A stretch of DNA of 64,000 nucleotides from Diphasiastrum complanatum (lineage: Eukaryota > Streptophyta > Lycopodiopsida > Lycopodiales > Lycopodiaceae): assembly GCA_029204225.1 (NCBI GenBank), contig CM055107.1, positions 14,876,900 through 14,940,899 of the forward strand, written 5' to 3'. This document shows, piece after piece, positions 11,163 to 21,861 of the stretch. Made by a program: the position numbers and the translations under genes. The notes below the pieces were generated by a model, which saw only the letters and a program-made list of their open reading frames with translations, did no database searches and had not been told where the DNA came from. Within the stretch, counting starts at the first letter, position 1. Each line of letters opens with the position of its first letter.

Positions 11163-11991
11163 TTGTAAAGCTGACTCGGGTGCACCCAGCGTGCCCTGTA
11201 AGACTCAAAGGGGTGCCACTCTCTAAGGTCCCAGAGCAAGTTAGAACGTCAAGGACTGAGCCTCCGACCTGTGGTGAGCCAATCAAGTACTCACAAAGTC
11301 ATGAGCTAGCTCTGGAGCTCAAGTCATGGCCTAGTCAGGAAAGCAAGTTGATTCGGACGCCGGGACGGCTCCCGGGACCCATGTCCGGGATCCAAACTGA
11401 TTCTGCCAGGCTTGCCAGGCTTAATCAACAAAATAAAAACTAAGTCCTAAAAAGCATGCTTTACCAGAAAGCACTATGTTTCCAACCGCCAGGTCTCAGC
11501 TCCCTCTACCAGCACGAGCCAAGCACAATGCCCAGCACGTGTTGGTGGCCCCGAGACCGGTCAGTCTATGTACGAATGTAACCTCTTCCAAATCTAATAA
11601 AGTTGATCCTTGGGGATGATTACTATTTCGGTTTCGCTTCCGGGACTGGTCCAAGTGGAAGGACCCTTACTACAACCTTTTTGCGTCGCTGGAGCCTAAG
11701 GGTCCCTATCATCGACATGGGGCTTGTCACTATGCCAATCGGTCAGTTTGGCGACCACTATGCCTTGGGTTTCATGTGTGGCTTGTCTTTGCCTTTGGTT
11801 ACCTTTTGGGGACGGATTCTGAGTTGGCTTTCGGGTTGGTTGGGATTCCAGTTTTCTTAAGTCTGAATGGTTAAGCTTGTTACGTTTCTGAGTTGGCTTT
11901 TACATAAGTGCATGATGGATGAATGTTAGCCTTACGCGCGTGTTGGGAAAACCGCTCAAGTCCCAGCGCCCTTTGAGGCGCCGACGCAACA
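11163..11991 (+). mobile_element. LTR-A, 5' LTR of A1
   Basis: This LTR is 829 bp, shorter than the 919-bp 3' LTR because about 85 bp upstream of the GCCAGGTCTCAGCTCC block are deleted. It carries AATAAA at about 11598 and ends in GACGCAACA directly before the PBS. Confidence 0.85.
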
Positions 11992-11993
11992 TG

Positions 11994-12006
11994 TGGTATC
12001 AGAGCC
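11994..12006 (+). other. Primer binding site, initiator tRNA-Met
   Basis: TGGTATCAGAGCC lies two bases after the LTR end. It complements the 3' end of plant initiator tRNA-Met, the usual first-strand primer of plant copia elements and chromoviruses. Confidence 0.9.
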
Positions 12007-12819
12007 GACTAGCCGGTCAGCTATGCAAGTCTCACAGGGATGGCCACGTTTTGGGATTTGTCAGGACAACCGTTGCGCAAGGTGCTACCCACAGTGTAAG
12101 CACGGGTGCGTCCACGGTCGGGGTAGTCAGCAGAACGGGGGACTTGATGAGTCAAAGTGTTGCCCTCGAGGTGTAAGCACGGTCAGTTCTCGCGGTTCGG
12201 GCCTGGCGCTATCTGCACGTAGGACGAATGAGGCAAAGTGCTGCCTAGGTAGGTGAAAGCACGGTCTGTACCTTGTGGGGTGCGGGGCGACATATTCGAA
12301 CTGTACGGGTTAACCATTGATACAGAGAAGCTGCTTGAATTCGGGTGTAAAGCACGGGTGGTTAGCCGCCGGTGCGGGATAGCTGCCGATCGTTTAGCTA
12401 TAAGGGCTATCGACCAAAAAGTGGTGGGGCATGACTGAGGCAATGTGTTGCCTAATGGTGAAAGCACGGATGGTTGGATGGATGTTTCCCCGTGGGCTAA
12501 TGCTGTGATAGATTTGTGTGGGCGCGGCTAGGCAAAGGTCCTACCTCCGGTCTCAGGGGGAATGTGACTTGAGAGGGATCCTCTATTTAGCTTTGGTTGG
12601 TATGTTCGTTTGTGGTGTGCTTGCTTGGACACAAATGACCTGGTTCCTACTTGGCTCTCAGGTGATGTGGGCGTGCTAAGTTTGAGGAAGGGATATTTTC
12701 ATTGAAGCTGATTTAATAAAGAAGAAAAGAGAGCTGTGGGGCCCGGCCGACAGAAGGGAGAGCTTCAAATATAGAAAGGATTGAGGCGATAATCTGTTGG
12801 AAGTACACCTTTGACTATA
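12007..12819 (+). other. A1 leader with hairpin series
   Basis: This is the untranslated leader. Inverted pairs GTGCT/GTGTT ... AGCAC occur at 12082-12103, 12157-12180, 12238-12262 and 12445-12467, each spanning about 22-25 nt. The arrangement is kept in every A and B element here. The position next to the PBS suggests an RNA packaging or dimerisation role (inference). Confidence 0.6.
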
Positions 12820-15033
12820 ATGGAGGACCATCTGGAAGAGTTACGAGCATTGACGGACGGAGAAGAGCTGGCTCGACAATACAGCTCTCGCATGCATCGA
12901 GATGGCACCAGGTCCAAGTCGAGAAAGAAAGAGCGTATGCACTCCACAGTGGTGCCTCTCCAAGAAGAGATGGGTGGCCCTTCTGAACCTACATCAAGAG
13001 ATGAACCCTTGCCAGAGGCGCAACAGGTCCTCTTTGAAGTGAAGATGTGGCAATACCTATCAAGCGCAATGATGGCTATGCTTAGCGAGGTGAAGAAGGA
13101 TAGAGAAACAGAAAGGAAAGAATGGTAAACATCCTTGCGAGCCATGAATCTTACTCAAATTAACCTTGCTAGAGAAATGAGAGATGGGCTAACACAGCTC
13201 GAAGCCAGGTTTGAAGAGTTGGAAGCAACTAGGGGGAATGCAGTGGCGCCTCCTCCACAGATACCAAGAGAACCACGAGCGCAAAACACGGAGGGCCCAA
13301 GGAAGACTGCCAAAGTCAAAGCACCACCTACTTTCAAAGGAGAGCGTGACATTCGAGTTGTGGAAGATTGGTTGTTTCACATGGACCATTACTTCCGTCT
13401 GATGAACACTCCTGAGGAAGAAAGAACTGACTTGGCATTAGCATATTTTGAGGGCTACACTACAAATTGGTACCGGATGGCAGGAATGCATTTTCAAACA
13501 TCGGACGCATTCAAAGCCGCGTTACGAGAGGAGTTCATACGGAAGGATTCACACATGAGATTGAGGACAGAATTATCGGGGCTCAAACAGAAAGGGTCAT
13601 TGCGAGAGTACCTCAATAAATTCAGACAGAGTGTATGGGTTATTGAAGATATGTCCGAGGTGGACAAAACTCATTACCTATTGTCTGGAATGCAATCTTG
13701 GACCCGGCGTGCGATAGACAGCTACATGCCCCATGATTTCAATTCAACTATTCGAGCGGCTAAAATGGTTTGTGATTATGAGAGCACATTGGCACCAGCT
13801 GCTCCCGCAACCTCAACAAGAGTATTTAGTGGATCCAAACCCAGTCCGAGCTTCTTTTTAAGGGGGGACTCAGCTCCAAATGACAACCAAGCCTCGAGTA
13901 GCGGGAACAAATTCCCAACAAAAACAGGGTTTGGCAACCAAGGCAACAATGGAGGGAACATGTTCTAGAGAAGAAACAATGTTGGACCTTCAGCTAGTCA
14001 CAGCAACAGCTCACCAACAGTGGGCAGTTCCATGCGTTGCTTCAACTGTCATCAGCAAGGTCACTCTTGCAGGTCATGCCCCAAACCATTGAATAAGCAA
14101 ATCATGGCTGCCATTGAAGGATTTGATAGGATGGAGAGAGAGGCATTTGATCAAGAAGATGGTGAACAAGATGACGAAGAGGACCCAGAAACGGATTTGA
14201 CGGAGTCTGACCTGAATGCCTTGCAACAGATAGGGGCACTTGTGGCGTATCGTGAACATCTTATGGCGACTCCTGCGAGAGGATCCAAGTTATTGTACCT
14301 GAAAGGCTGTATTCAAGGCAGGATCATTTACTTCATTGTAGACCTGGGGGCGTCACATAACTACTTGTCAGAAAAACTGATAGGGGAATTGGACATCCAA
14401 TGTGAAGAAAATGTGACTCCTATTTGTGTGGAGACCGCGAAAGGTACAATGACCACCTGTAGATTGGCAACCAGCTTACCAATCTCTCTGGGAGCCTGGA
14501 CGAATCGACTAACGTTCACAATCTTGAAGATAAATGCCTTCGACGCTATTTTGGGATTAAGCTGGTTTAACGAACATGTGGTGGCCTTCTTGGCAAAAGG
14601 GGTTAACCTTGTGTTATTATATAATGGCAGGAGACCTTGTGTCATCAGAGCTGTGCCAGGGGACCAACTAGAAAAGAACGACACAAATAAACCTGAGCCA
14701 ACCATTCCTCCCAATCTCATTCACCTCTTTAACGAAGGACAGCCAACAGTGACAGACCAGCTGACACGGGAACAAATGGAGCCAACATTGCCTATAGTCT
14801 CTACATCAAAGGTGAATTCAAGTGCCGATGCAGAGCTCAAGGAGCTCACCTTGTGTGACCAAGCGAAAGCTCACTTCTTTAACGAAGGACATCCAACAGT
14901 GACAAACCAGCTGACGCGAGGTCAAATGGAGCCAACATTGCCTGCAGTTTCTACATCAAAGGTGAATCTAAGTGCCGATGCAGAGCTCAAGGAGCTCAAC
15001 CTGGACGACCAAACGAAATATCTAGAGTCCTAG
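12820..15033 (+). pseudogene. Gag-protease polyprotein of A1
   Basis: One frame of about 737 codons runs from the ATG at 12820 to the TAG at 15033, with internal stops at 13126-13128 (TAA) and 13966-13968 (TAG). Gag has an N-terminal charged helical region, a Retrotrans_gag-like domain around residues 170-290 (VVEDWLFHMDHYFRL, YTTNWYRM), and a CCHC knuckle RCFNCHQQGHSCRSCP near residues 406-421. The protease follows in the same frame, with FIVDLGASHNYLS near residue 508 (Leu in place of the catalytic-motif Ser/Thr) and DAILGLSWFNEH. After the protease comes a 150-bp in-frame tandem duplication (units beginning near 14728 and 14878), then a stop. The two stops are at codons that are CAA and CAG in A3. 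Confidence 0.88.
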
Positions 15034-15400
15034 GGGACTCATCCAGATGTGCGACGAAAACGACATATCTGAGGCTTAAGGGAGCCGTAAGTACCTTTTT
15101 CTTTCATGTTAATAAAGTAAGCCGCATTTCTCATCGAGGACTGAGCTTCAGTCTAATGTCTAAGTGCAGCAGCTTCACATAGGTTTTACGTAAGTGAACT
15201 AGATCCACACTTTTCTTGTGCTGGGTGTAAAACACAATATCATTACTCCTCTTTACAGTTGGTTTCCTTTGGCCGGTGAATCAAGCCCGTGCCCTTGTAT
15301 ATGTGACTAAAGTCTGGCCGGTGAATTAAGCCCGTGCCATGAGTCTTAGGTTCTAGTTTGGCCCTGATGAGGACATCAGCTTTCTCAAACGAGGGGAGGA
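15034..15400 (+). other. A1 3' UTR, pre-PPT hairpin and polypurine tract
   Basis: This non-coding stretch contains a short repeated motif (GGCCGGTGAATcAAGCCCGTGCC, near 15275 and 15315). CTGATG-AGGA-CATCAG at 15364-15379 forms a perfect 6-bp hairpin, followed by the polypurine tract GAGGGGAGGA (15391-15400), which primes plus-strand synthesis and abuts the 3' LTR. Confidence 0.75.
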
Positions 15401-16319
15401 TGTTGTAAAGCTGACTCGGGTGCACCCAGCGTGCCCTGTAAGACTCAAAGGGGTGACACTCTCTAAGGTCCCAGAGCAAGTTAGAACGTCAAGGATTGAG
15501 GCTCCGACATGTGGTGAGCCAGTCAAGTAGTCACAAAGTCATGAGCTAGCTTTGGAGCTCGAGTCATGGCCTAGTCAGGAAAGCAAGTTGATTCGGCCGC
15601 CGGGACGGCTCCCGGGACCCATGTCCGGGAGCCAGACCGATTCTGCCAGGCTTGCCAGGCTTAATCAGCAAAATAAAAACTAAGTCCCAAAAATCGTGCT
15701 TTGCCAGAAAGCACTATGTTTCAAACCAGAGGGGGTGCGCCGAATCACAGCAGAACTATAGGGGGAGTCCGGCAGACAGAAACTTGGGCAGCTCAACCAG
15801 CGCCAGGAATCCAGTCGCCAGGTCTCAGCTCGCTCTACCAGCACGAGCCAGGCACAATGCCCAGCACGTGTTGGTGGCCCCGAGACCGGTCAATCTATGT
15901 ATGAATGTAACCTCTTCCAAATCTAATAAAGTTGATCCTTGGGGATGATTACCATTTCGGTTTCGCCTCCGGGACTGGTCCAAGTGGAAGGACCCTTACT
16001 ACAACCTTTTTGCGTCGCTGGCGCCTAAGGGTCCCTGTCATCGACATGGGGCTTGCGGCTATGCCAATCGGTCAGTTTGGCGACACTATGCCTTGGGTTT
16101 CATGTGTGGCTTGTCTTTGCCTTTGGTTACCTTTTGGGGACGGATTCTGAGTTGGCTTTCGGGTTGGTTGGGATTCCAGTTTTCTTAAGTCTGAATGGTT
16201 AAGCTTGTTACGTTTCTGAGTTGGCTTTTACGTAAGTGCATGATGGATGAATGTTAGACTTAAGCGCGTGTTGGGGAAACCGCTCAAGTCCCAGCGCCCT
16301 TTGAGGCGCCGGCGCAACA
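15401..16319 (+). mobile_element. LTR-A shared by A1 (3') and A2 (5')
   Basis: This full-length 919-bp LTR runs from TGTTGTAAAGCTGAC to GGCGCAACA. It is preceded by the PPT of A1 and followed by the PBS of A2 (16322-16334), so two internal regions share one LTR. This is the expected product of unequal LTR recombination between tandem copies. Confidence 0.9.
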
Positions 16320-17070
16320 TGTGGTATCAGAGCCGACTAGCCGGTCAGCTACGCAAGTCTCACAGAGATTTCCACGTTTTGGGATTTGTTAGGACAACCG
16401 TTGCCCAAGGTGCTGCCCACAGTGTAAGCACGCCACGGTCGGGGTGGTCGGCAGAACGGGGGACTTGATGAGTCAAAGTGCTGCTCTCAAGGTGTAAGCA
16501 CAGTTAGTTCTCGCGGTTCGGGCCTGGCGCTGTCTGCACGTAGGACGGATGAGGCAAAGTGCTGCCTAGGTAGGTGAAAGCACGGTCTGTACCTTGTGGG
16601 GTGCGGGGCGACATATTCGAACTGTACGGGTTAACCATTGATACAGAGATGCTGCTCGAATTCGGGTGTAAAGCACAGGTGGTTAGCTGCCGGTGCAAGA
16701 TAGCTGCCGATCATTTAGCTATAAGGGCTACCAACCAAAAAGTGGTGGGGCGTGACTGAGACAATGTGCTGCTTAATGGTGAGAGCACGGATGGTTGGAT
16801 GGATGTTTCCCCGTGGGCTAATTCTGTGATAGATTTGTGTGGGTGCGGCTAGGCAAAGGTCCTACTTCCGGTCTCAGGGGGGTTTGTGGCTTGAGAGGGA
16901 TCCTCTGTGTTTGCTTTGGTTGGTATGTTCCGTTTGTTGTGTGCTTGCTTGGACACAAATGACCTGGTTCCTACTTGGCTCTCAGGTGTGGGCGTGCTAA
17001 GTTTGAGGAAGGGATATTTTCATTGAAGCTGATTTAATAAAAGAGGTTGTGAGTTGTTCTTACAAAGAGG

Positions 17071-17295
17071 CAGCTTGTACCAGAACAAATATTGACACAT
17101 AGAAAGTGAACTGGTGTTCAACGTGAATATCTAGTGAAGTGGCTACGGGCTCCACTTATTGAGGCTTCTTGGGAGTACGAAGACAAACTTAAGGAGGGAG
17201 CCCCTGAAGTACTAGCAGATTATCTGCAGAAGAACCAATGCAATAGTCGTTTTTCGGCACACACAGCACTACCTGGCGGCATGCCTCCTACATAA
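17071..17295 (+). pseudogene. Integrase C-terminus with chromodomain, remnant
   Basis: Translation in the frame of 17071 gives QLVPEQILTHRK, an in-frame TGA at 17107-17109, then REYLVKWLRAPLIEASWEYE and a charged tail ending at the TAA at 17293-17295. YLVKW...P...ASWE is the chromodomain core of plant chromoviruses, which binds histone marks and steers integration. It is the only trace of Pol in A2. It is too short and uses a non-ATG entry, so it does not stand out in simple ORF lists. Confidence 0.75.
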
Positions 17296-17535
17296 ACATT
17301 CATGGCCATTCTGAAGTTCAAGGAACTTCCAGGTATCTTTCTTAAGTTTGTCAATAAATTGCTTGTAGCTTTACACAGGTTTTACGTAAGTGAACTTTAT
17401 CTACACTTTTCATGTGCTACTGCCAATGTATTTTTAATTCAAAGTTGTTAAGGCTGGTGAATTAAGCCTGTGCCATACATCCTAGGTCTAGTTTGGCCCT
17501 GATGAGGACATCAGCTTTTTCAAACGAGGGGAGGA
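17296..17535 (+). other. A2 3' UTR, pre-PPT hairpin and PPT
   Basis: The region is similar to the A1 3' UTR (GGTTTTACGTAAGTGAACT block, GAATTAAGCC(T/C)GTGCCAT). The hairpin CTGATG-AGGA-CATCAG is at 17499-17514 and the polypurine tract GAGGGGAGGA at 17526-17535. Confidence 0.7.
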
Positions 17536-18076
17536 TGTTGTAAAGCTGACTCAGGTGCACCCGAATCCAATCGCCAGGTCTCAGCTCCCTCTACCAGCAC
17601 GAGCCAGGCACAATGCCAAGCACGTGTTGGTGGCCCAGAGACCGGTCGGTCTATTTATGAATGTAACCTCTTCCAAATCTAATAAAGTTGATCCTTGGGG
17701 ATGATTACCATTTCGGTTTCGCCTCCGGGACTGGTCCAAGTGGAAGGACCCTTACTACAACCTTTTTGCGTCGCTGGCGCCTAAGGGTCCCTGTCATCGA
17801 CATGGGGCTTGCGGCTATGCCAATTGGTCAGTTTGGCGACCACTATGCCTTGGGTTTCATGTGTGGCTTGTCTTTGTCTTTGGTTACCTTTTGGGGACGG
17901 ATTCTGAGTTGGCTTTCGGGTTGGTTGGGATTCCAGTTTTCTTAAGTCTGAATGGTTAAGTTTGTTACGTTTCTGAGTTGGCTTTTACGTAAGTGCATGA
18001 TGGATGAATGTTAGACTTAAGCGCGTGTTGGGGAAACCGCTCAAGTTCCAGCGCCCTTTGAGGCGCCGGCGCAACA
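17536..18076 (+). mobile_element. LTR-A, 3' LTR of A2, internally deleted
   Basis: This LTR is 541 bp. The TGTTGTAAAGCTGACTC start and GGCGCAACA end are intact. About 380 bp are missing between GGTGCACCC and the GAATCCAATCGCCAGG block. Confidence 0.85.
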
Positions 18077-18824
18077 GTCACACACTTGAAATGTAACCTT
18101 CTCAGATTTATCAATAAAGTGGGATTTTCTCAAACTGACTCTGATTACCTTCTGGGTTTCAGTGTTCGGTAAAAGCGCCAGTTGTAAGGCCGCCTCCAAA
18201 TTTTTAACTTGGCACATAGCTGAGGGTCGTATCCCGGGACGCCAGCGGTATTCCGTCGGGACCATTCGGTCCGTGGCGCCAGCGGTATGCTGTCGGGACC
18301 ATTTGGTCCAGGAATTGGTTGTTTCCATATTTGTCGCGGCTTGTGGTTCTGAGTGTTCCTTGCATGAACGTGAATGGGTTAAGCTCTTGGGGAACGGGCT
18401 CTAACCTGTCGGCTGAGTTGGATGGCTTGCTTGGGTGGACGTTACCTGTTTATGGCTGTCCAGTCTGGCGTGGCGCCAGGTTGGCTTCCAGCGCTCGTGA
18501 CGAAGCTTTCAGTTGGTTAAGTCTGATGTAAGTCAGACCGCTTGCTTGGAAAGGATGTTACTAGTTTGTAACGAAGCTTCGAGTTGGTTAAGTTTGATGT
18601 ATGTCCGGCGGCTTGCTTGGAGGGAAGTCACCCACATCGGGACCCCCGATCTGGCATGGCACCAGGTTGGATCTCAATGTTGGTTTTTGGAACTTCAAGT
18701 TGGTTAAGTCTGATCATTGTTGGTGAGTTGGCTGCTTGTATGTCAAGTGGGTTTGGATGGCCAGAGTTGAAGGCTGGGAAGCTAAGTCGTGGTTCTCGGC
18801 TCCCTTTGGGATGCCTGCGCTACA
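18077..18824 (+). mobile_element. LTR-B fragment (3' two thirds)
   Basis: It begins inside LTR-B at GTCACACACTTGAAATG, directly after the end of an LTR-A, and runs to the LTR-B terminus GCCTGCGCTACA. U3 is absent. Confidence 0.82.
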
Positions 18825-19116
18825 GGTCCTTGTCATCGACATGGGGCTTGCCGCTATGCCAATTGGTCAGTTTGGCGACCACTATGCCTTGGGTTTCATG
18901 TGTGGCTTGTCTTTGCCTTTGGTTACCTTTTGGGGACGGATTCTGAGTTGGCTTTCGGGTTGGTTTGGGATTCCAGTTTTCTTAAGTCTGAATGGTTAAG
19001 CTTGTTACGTTTCTGAGTTGGCTTTTACGTAAGTGCATGATAGATGAATGTTAGACTTAAGCGTGTGTTGGGGAAACTGCTCAAGTCCCAGCGCCCCTTG
19101 AGGCGCCGACGCAACA
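18825..19116 (+). mobile_element. LTR-A U5 fragment
   Basis: About 292 bp of the LTR-A 3' part (GGTCCTTGTCATCGACATGG to GACGCAACA) follow an LTR-B end without a spacer, in a chain of LTR fragments produced by recombination. Confidence 0.8.
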
Positions 19117-19481
19117 CACCGGGAACCGGGCAGGTGGCACTGGGCAACTTCACACCCACCTGCACACATGTGAGTAAGTAGGTGGGTTCAGTTATATATA
19201 GGTACTGGTTTATCTCAGAGATTTGCTTATGGGATAAACCCTGGTGCCCGACACGTGGCACCAGGGCAAGCAGTTTAAAAAAAAAAAAAACATCCCTGCC
19301 TGACGCGTTCGCAAGGTGCTAAGAACAAGAGGAGCTGGTGGCACAGGGTAGGGGCACCACGCCAGGTGGGTGGCGCCGGGCAGGCCCAGGTGGCACTGGG
19401 TAGCTTCACACCCGCCTTCACACATGTGAGTAAATAGGTGGGTTTAGTTATTTATCTCAGAGATTTGCTTATGGGATAAAC
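19117..19481 (+). repeat. Repeat C, two direct copies with poly(A)
   Basis: Two related copies (about 19129-19244 and 19373-19481) share GGTGGCACTGGG, CACACATGTGAGTAA.TAGGTGGGTT and CTCAGAGATTTGCTTATGGG. Between them lie the palindrome CCTGGTGCC...GGCACCAGG (19245-19268) and a 14-base A run (near 19278). The second copy is cut by LTR-B at 19482. A further piece is at 24597-24666. The family is not recognised. Confidence 0.55.
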
Positions 19482-20664
19482 TGTTGTAAAGCTACCTTTA
19501 CAAGCTTTACTTCCGGCGCCATTGGAGCCATGATTGTCCCTGGTGCCAGCAGCGCCCCTGCCACTTGCAGCGCCAGCGACTCTCCCGAGGCCACTGTGAC
19601 CAGAATCCAGCCGGGGCCAGGTTCCTATGGCTGAAAATCTTTGATCGGTTCTAGCGAAGTCCAGAGAGCTCAGATCGATGTGCAATCACCTCACACGATC
19701 TAGGCATGATTAAAGGAAGCCTGGGGATCAATAAAATCTAGAGAGAGAAAATCTTAGAGAGAGAAGAACATGCTTTACCAGCCTGGGTAGAGTGCTTGGT
19801 ATGAGGCGGGGTGCCGAATCCCACCAATACTATAGGGGAGTGCGGGTTGCGACTCAGGGCGAGCTCCAACCAAGTCTCGGCCTCCCTTGCTGAAATGTTG
19901 TCATGGCTCTCGCCTTGGCATGCTAGCGCCCCGGAGACTAGGGTCGGTCACACACTTGAAATGTAACCTTCTCAGATTTATCAATAAAGTGGGATTTTCC
20001 TCAAACTGACTCTGATTACCTTCTGGGTTTCAGTGTTCGGTAAAAGCGCCAGTTGTAAGGCCGCTTCCAAATTTTTAAGTTGGCACATAGCTGAGGGTCG
20101 TATCCCGGGACGCTAGCGGTATGCCTTCGGGACCATTCGGTCCATGGCGCCAGCGGTATGCTATCGGGACCATTTGGTCCAGGAACTGGTTGTTTCCATA
20201 TCTGTCGCAGCTTGTGGTTCTGAGTGTTCCTTGCATGAACGTGAATGGGTTAAGCTCTTGGGGAACGGGCTCTAACCTGTCGGCTGAGTTGGATGGCTTG
20301 CTTGGGTGGAAGTTACCTGTTTATGGCTGTCCAGTCTGGCATGGCGGCAGGTTGGCTTCTAGTGCTTGTGACGAAGCTTTCAGTTGGTTAAGTCTGATGT
20401 AAGTCAGACCGCTTGCTTGGAAAGGATGTTACTCGTTTGTAACGAGGCTTCGAGTTGGTCAAGTTTGAAGTATGTCGAGCGGCTTGCTTGGAGGGAAGTC
20501 ACCCACCTCGGGACCCCCGATGTGGCATGGCGCCAGGTTGGATCTCAATGTTGGTTTTCGGAACTTCAAGTTGGTTAAGTCTGATCGTTGGTGGCGAGTT
20601 GGCTGCTTGTATGTCAAGTGGCTGCTTGTATGGCAAGAGTTAAAGGCTGGGAAGCTAACTCGTG
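19482..20664 (+). mobile_element. LTR-B, nearly complete, 3' end cut
   Basis: It begins TGTTGTAAAGCTACC and runs 1183 bp. The last ~40 bp of the LTR are replaced by the start of the next LTR-B at 20665, giving two LTR-Bs in tandem with no internal region between them. Confidence 0.85.
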
Positions 20665-21861
20665 TGTTGTAAAGCTACCTTTACAAGCTTTACTTCCGGC
20701 GCCAGCTATGTCCCCGGCGCCAGCAGCGCCCCGGCGCCACTGTGACCAGAATCCAGCTGGCACCAAGTTCCTATGGCTGAAAATCTTTGATCGGTTCTAG
20801 CAGAGTCCAGAGAGCTCAGATCGATGTGCAATCACCTCACACGATATAGGCATGATTAAAGGAAGCCTGGGGATCAATAAAATCTAGAGAGAGAAAATGA
20901 CTTTCTAGAAAGAGAAAATCCTAGAGAGAGAAAAACGTGCTTTACCAGCTTGGGTAGAGTGCTTGGTATGAGGGGGGTGCCGAATCACACTAATACTATA
21001 GGGGAGTGCGGGTTGCGACTCAGGGAGAGCTCCAACCAAGTCTCAGCCTCCCTTGTTGGAATGTTGCCATGGCTCTCGCCTTGGCATGCTAGCGCCCCGG
21101 AGACTAGGGTCGGTCACACACTTGAAATGTAACCTTCTCAGATCTATCAATAAAGTGGGATTTTCCTCAAACTGACTCTGATTACCTTCTGGGTTTCAGT
21201 GTTCGGTAAAAGCGCCAGTTGTAAGGCCGCTTCCAAATTTTTAACTTGGCACATAGCTGAGGGTCGTATCCCGGGACGCCAGCGGTATGCCGTCGGGACC
21301 ATTCAGTCCGTGGCGCCAGCGGTATGCTGTCGGGACCATTTGGTCCAGGAACTGGTTGTTTCCATATCTGTCGCGGCTTGTGGTTCTGAGTGTTCCTTGC
21401 ATGAACGTGAATGGGTTAAGCTCTTGGGGAACGGGCTCTAACCTGTCGGCTGAGTTGGATGGCTTGCTTGGGTGGAAGTTACCTGTTTATGGCTGTCCAG
21501 TCTGGCGTGGCGCCAGGTTGGCTTCCAGCACTCGTGACGAAGCTTTCAGTTGGTTAAGTCTGATGTAAGTCAGACCGCTTGCTTGGATTGGATGTTACTC
21601 GTTTGTAACGAAGCTTCGAGGTTGTTAAGTTTGATGTATGTCGGGCGGCTTGCTTGGAGGGAAGTCACCGACATCGGGACCCCAATCTGGCATGGCGCCA
21701 GGTTGGATCTCAATGTTGGTTTTCAGGAACTTCAAGTTGGTTAAGTCTGATCGTTGTTGGCGAGTTGGCTGCTTGTATGTCAAGTGGGTTTGGATGGCAA
21801 GAGTTGAAGGCTGAGAAGCTAAATCGTGGTTCCCGGCTCCCTTTGGGATGCCTGCGCTACA
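20665..21861 (+). mobile_element. LTR-B, 5' LTR of B1
   Basis: This is a full-length 1197-bp LTR. Features in order: a GGCGCC-rich U3, (GA)-rich segments, AATAAAG (about 21150), a 36-bp direct repeat with CAGCGGTATGC.GTCGGGACC, three degenerate AGTTGGTTAAGTCTGAT repeats, and the end GCGCTACA. Confidence 0.85.

Larger units (their letters stand above)
11163..16319 (+). mobile_element. A1: Gag-PR-only LTR-A retrotransposon
   Basis: The element has a 5' LTR (11163-11991), PBS (11994-12006), leader, a Gag-protease reading frame (12820-15033), a pre-PPT hairpin and PPT (15364-15400), and a 3' LTR (15401-16319). There is no RT, RNase H or integrase. The protease is followed by an in-frame duplication and a stop, then about 330 bp of 3' UTR. 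A3 has the same layout, so this was a replicating non-autonomous lineage and not a one-off deletion. The first two bases of the 5' LTR are lost and I see no target-site duplication, because the 3' LTR also serves as the 5' LTR of A2. Confidence 0.85.
15401..18076 (+). mobile_element. A2: deletion derivative of LTR-A element
   Basis: The layout is shared 5' LTR (15401-16319), PBS (16322-16334), leader to about 17040, integrase C-terminal/chromodomain stub (17071-17295), 3' UTR, hairpin (17499-17514), PPT (17526-17535) and a shortened 3' LTR (17536-18076). Gag, protease, RT and most of integrase are deleted. The remaining stub shows that the family's parent carried Pol with a chromodomain. Confidence 0.82.

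Noticed and set aside
12181-12467. Antisense ORF repeated in leaders (MLSPL.STLPQSRPTTFW...)
   Set aside because: It lies antisense to the leader of A and B elements and is copied with the repeat. No independent evidence for coding.
15364-15400. Hammerhead ribozyme (CTGATGAG ... CAAACGAG)
   Set aside because: CTGATGAG matches the hammerhead core, but the required GAAA partner and stem II are absent. The bases pair as a simple CTGATG/CATCAG hairpin.
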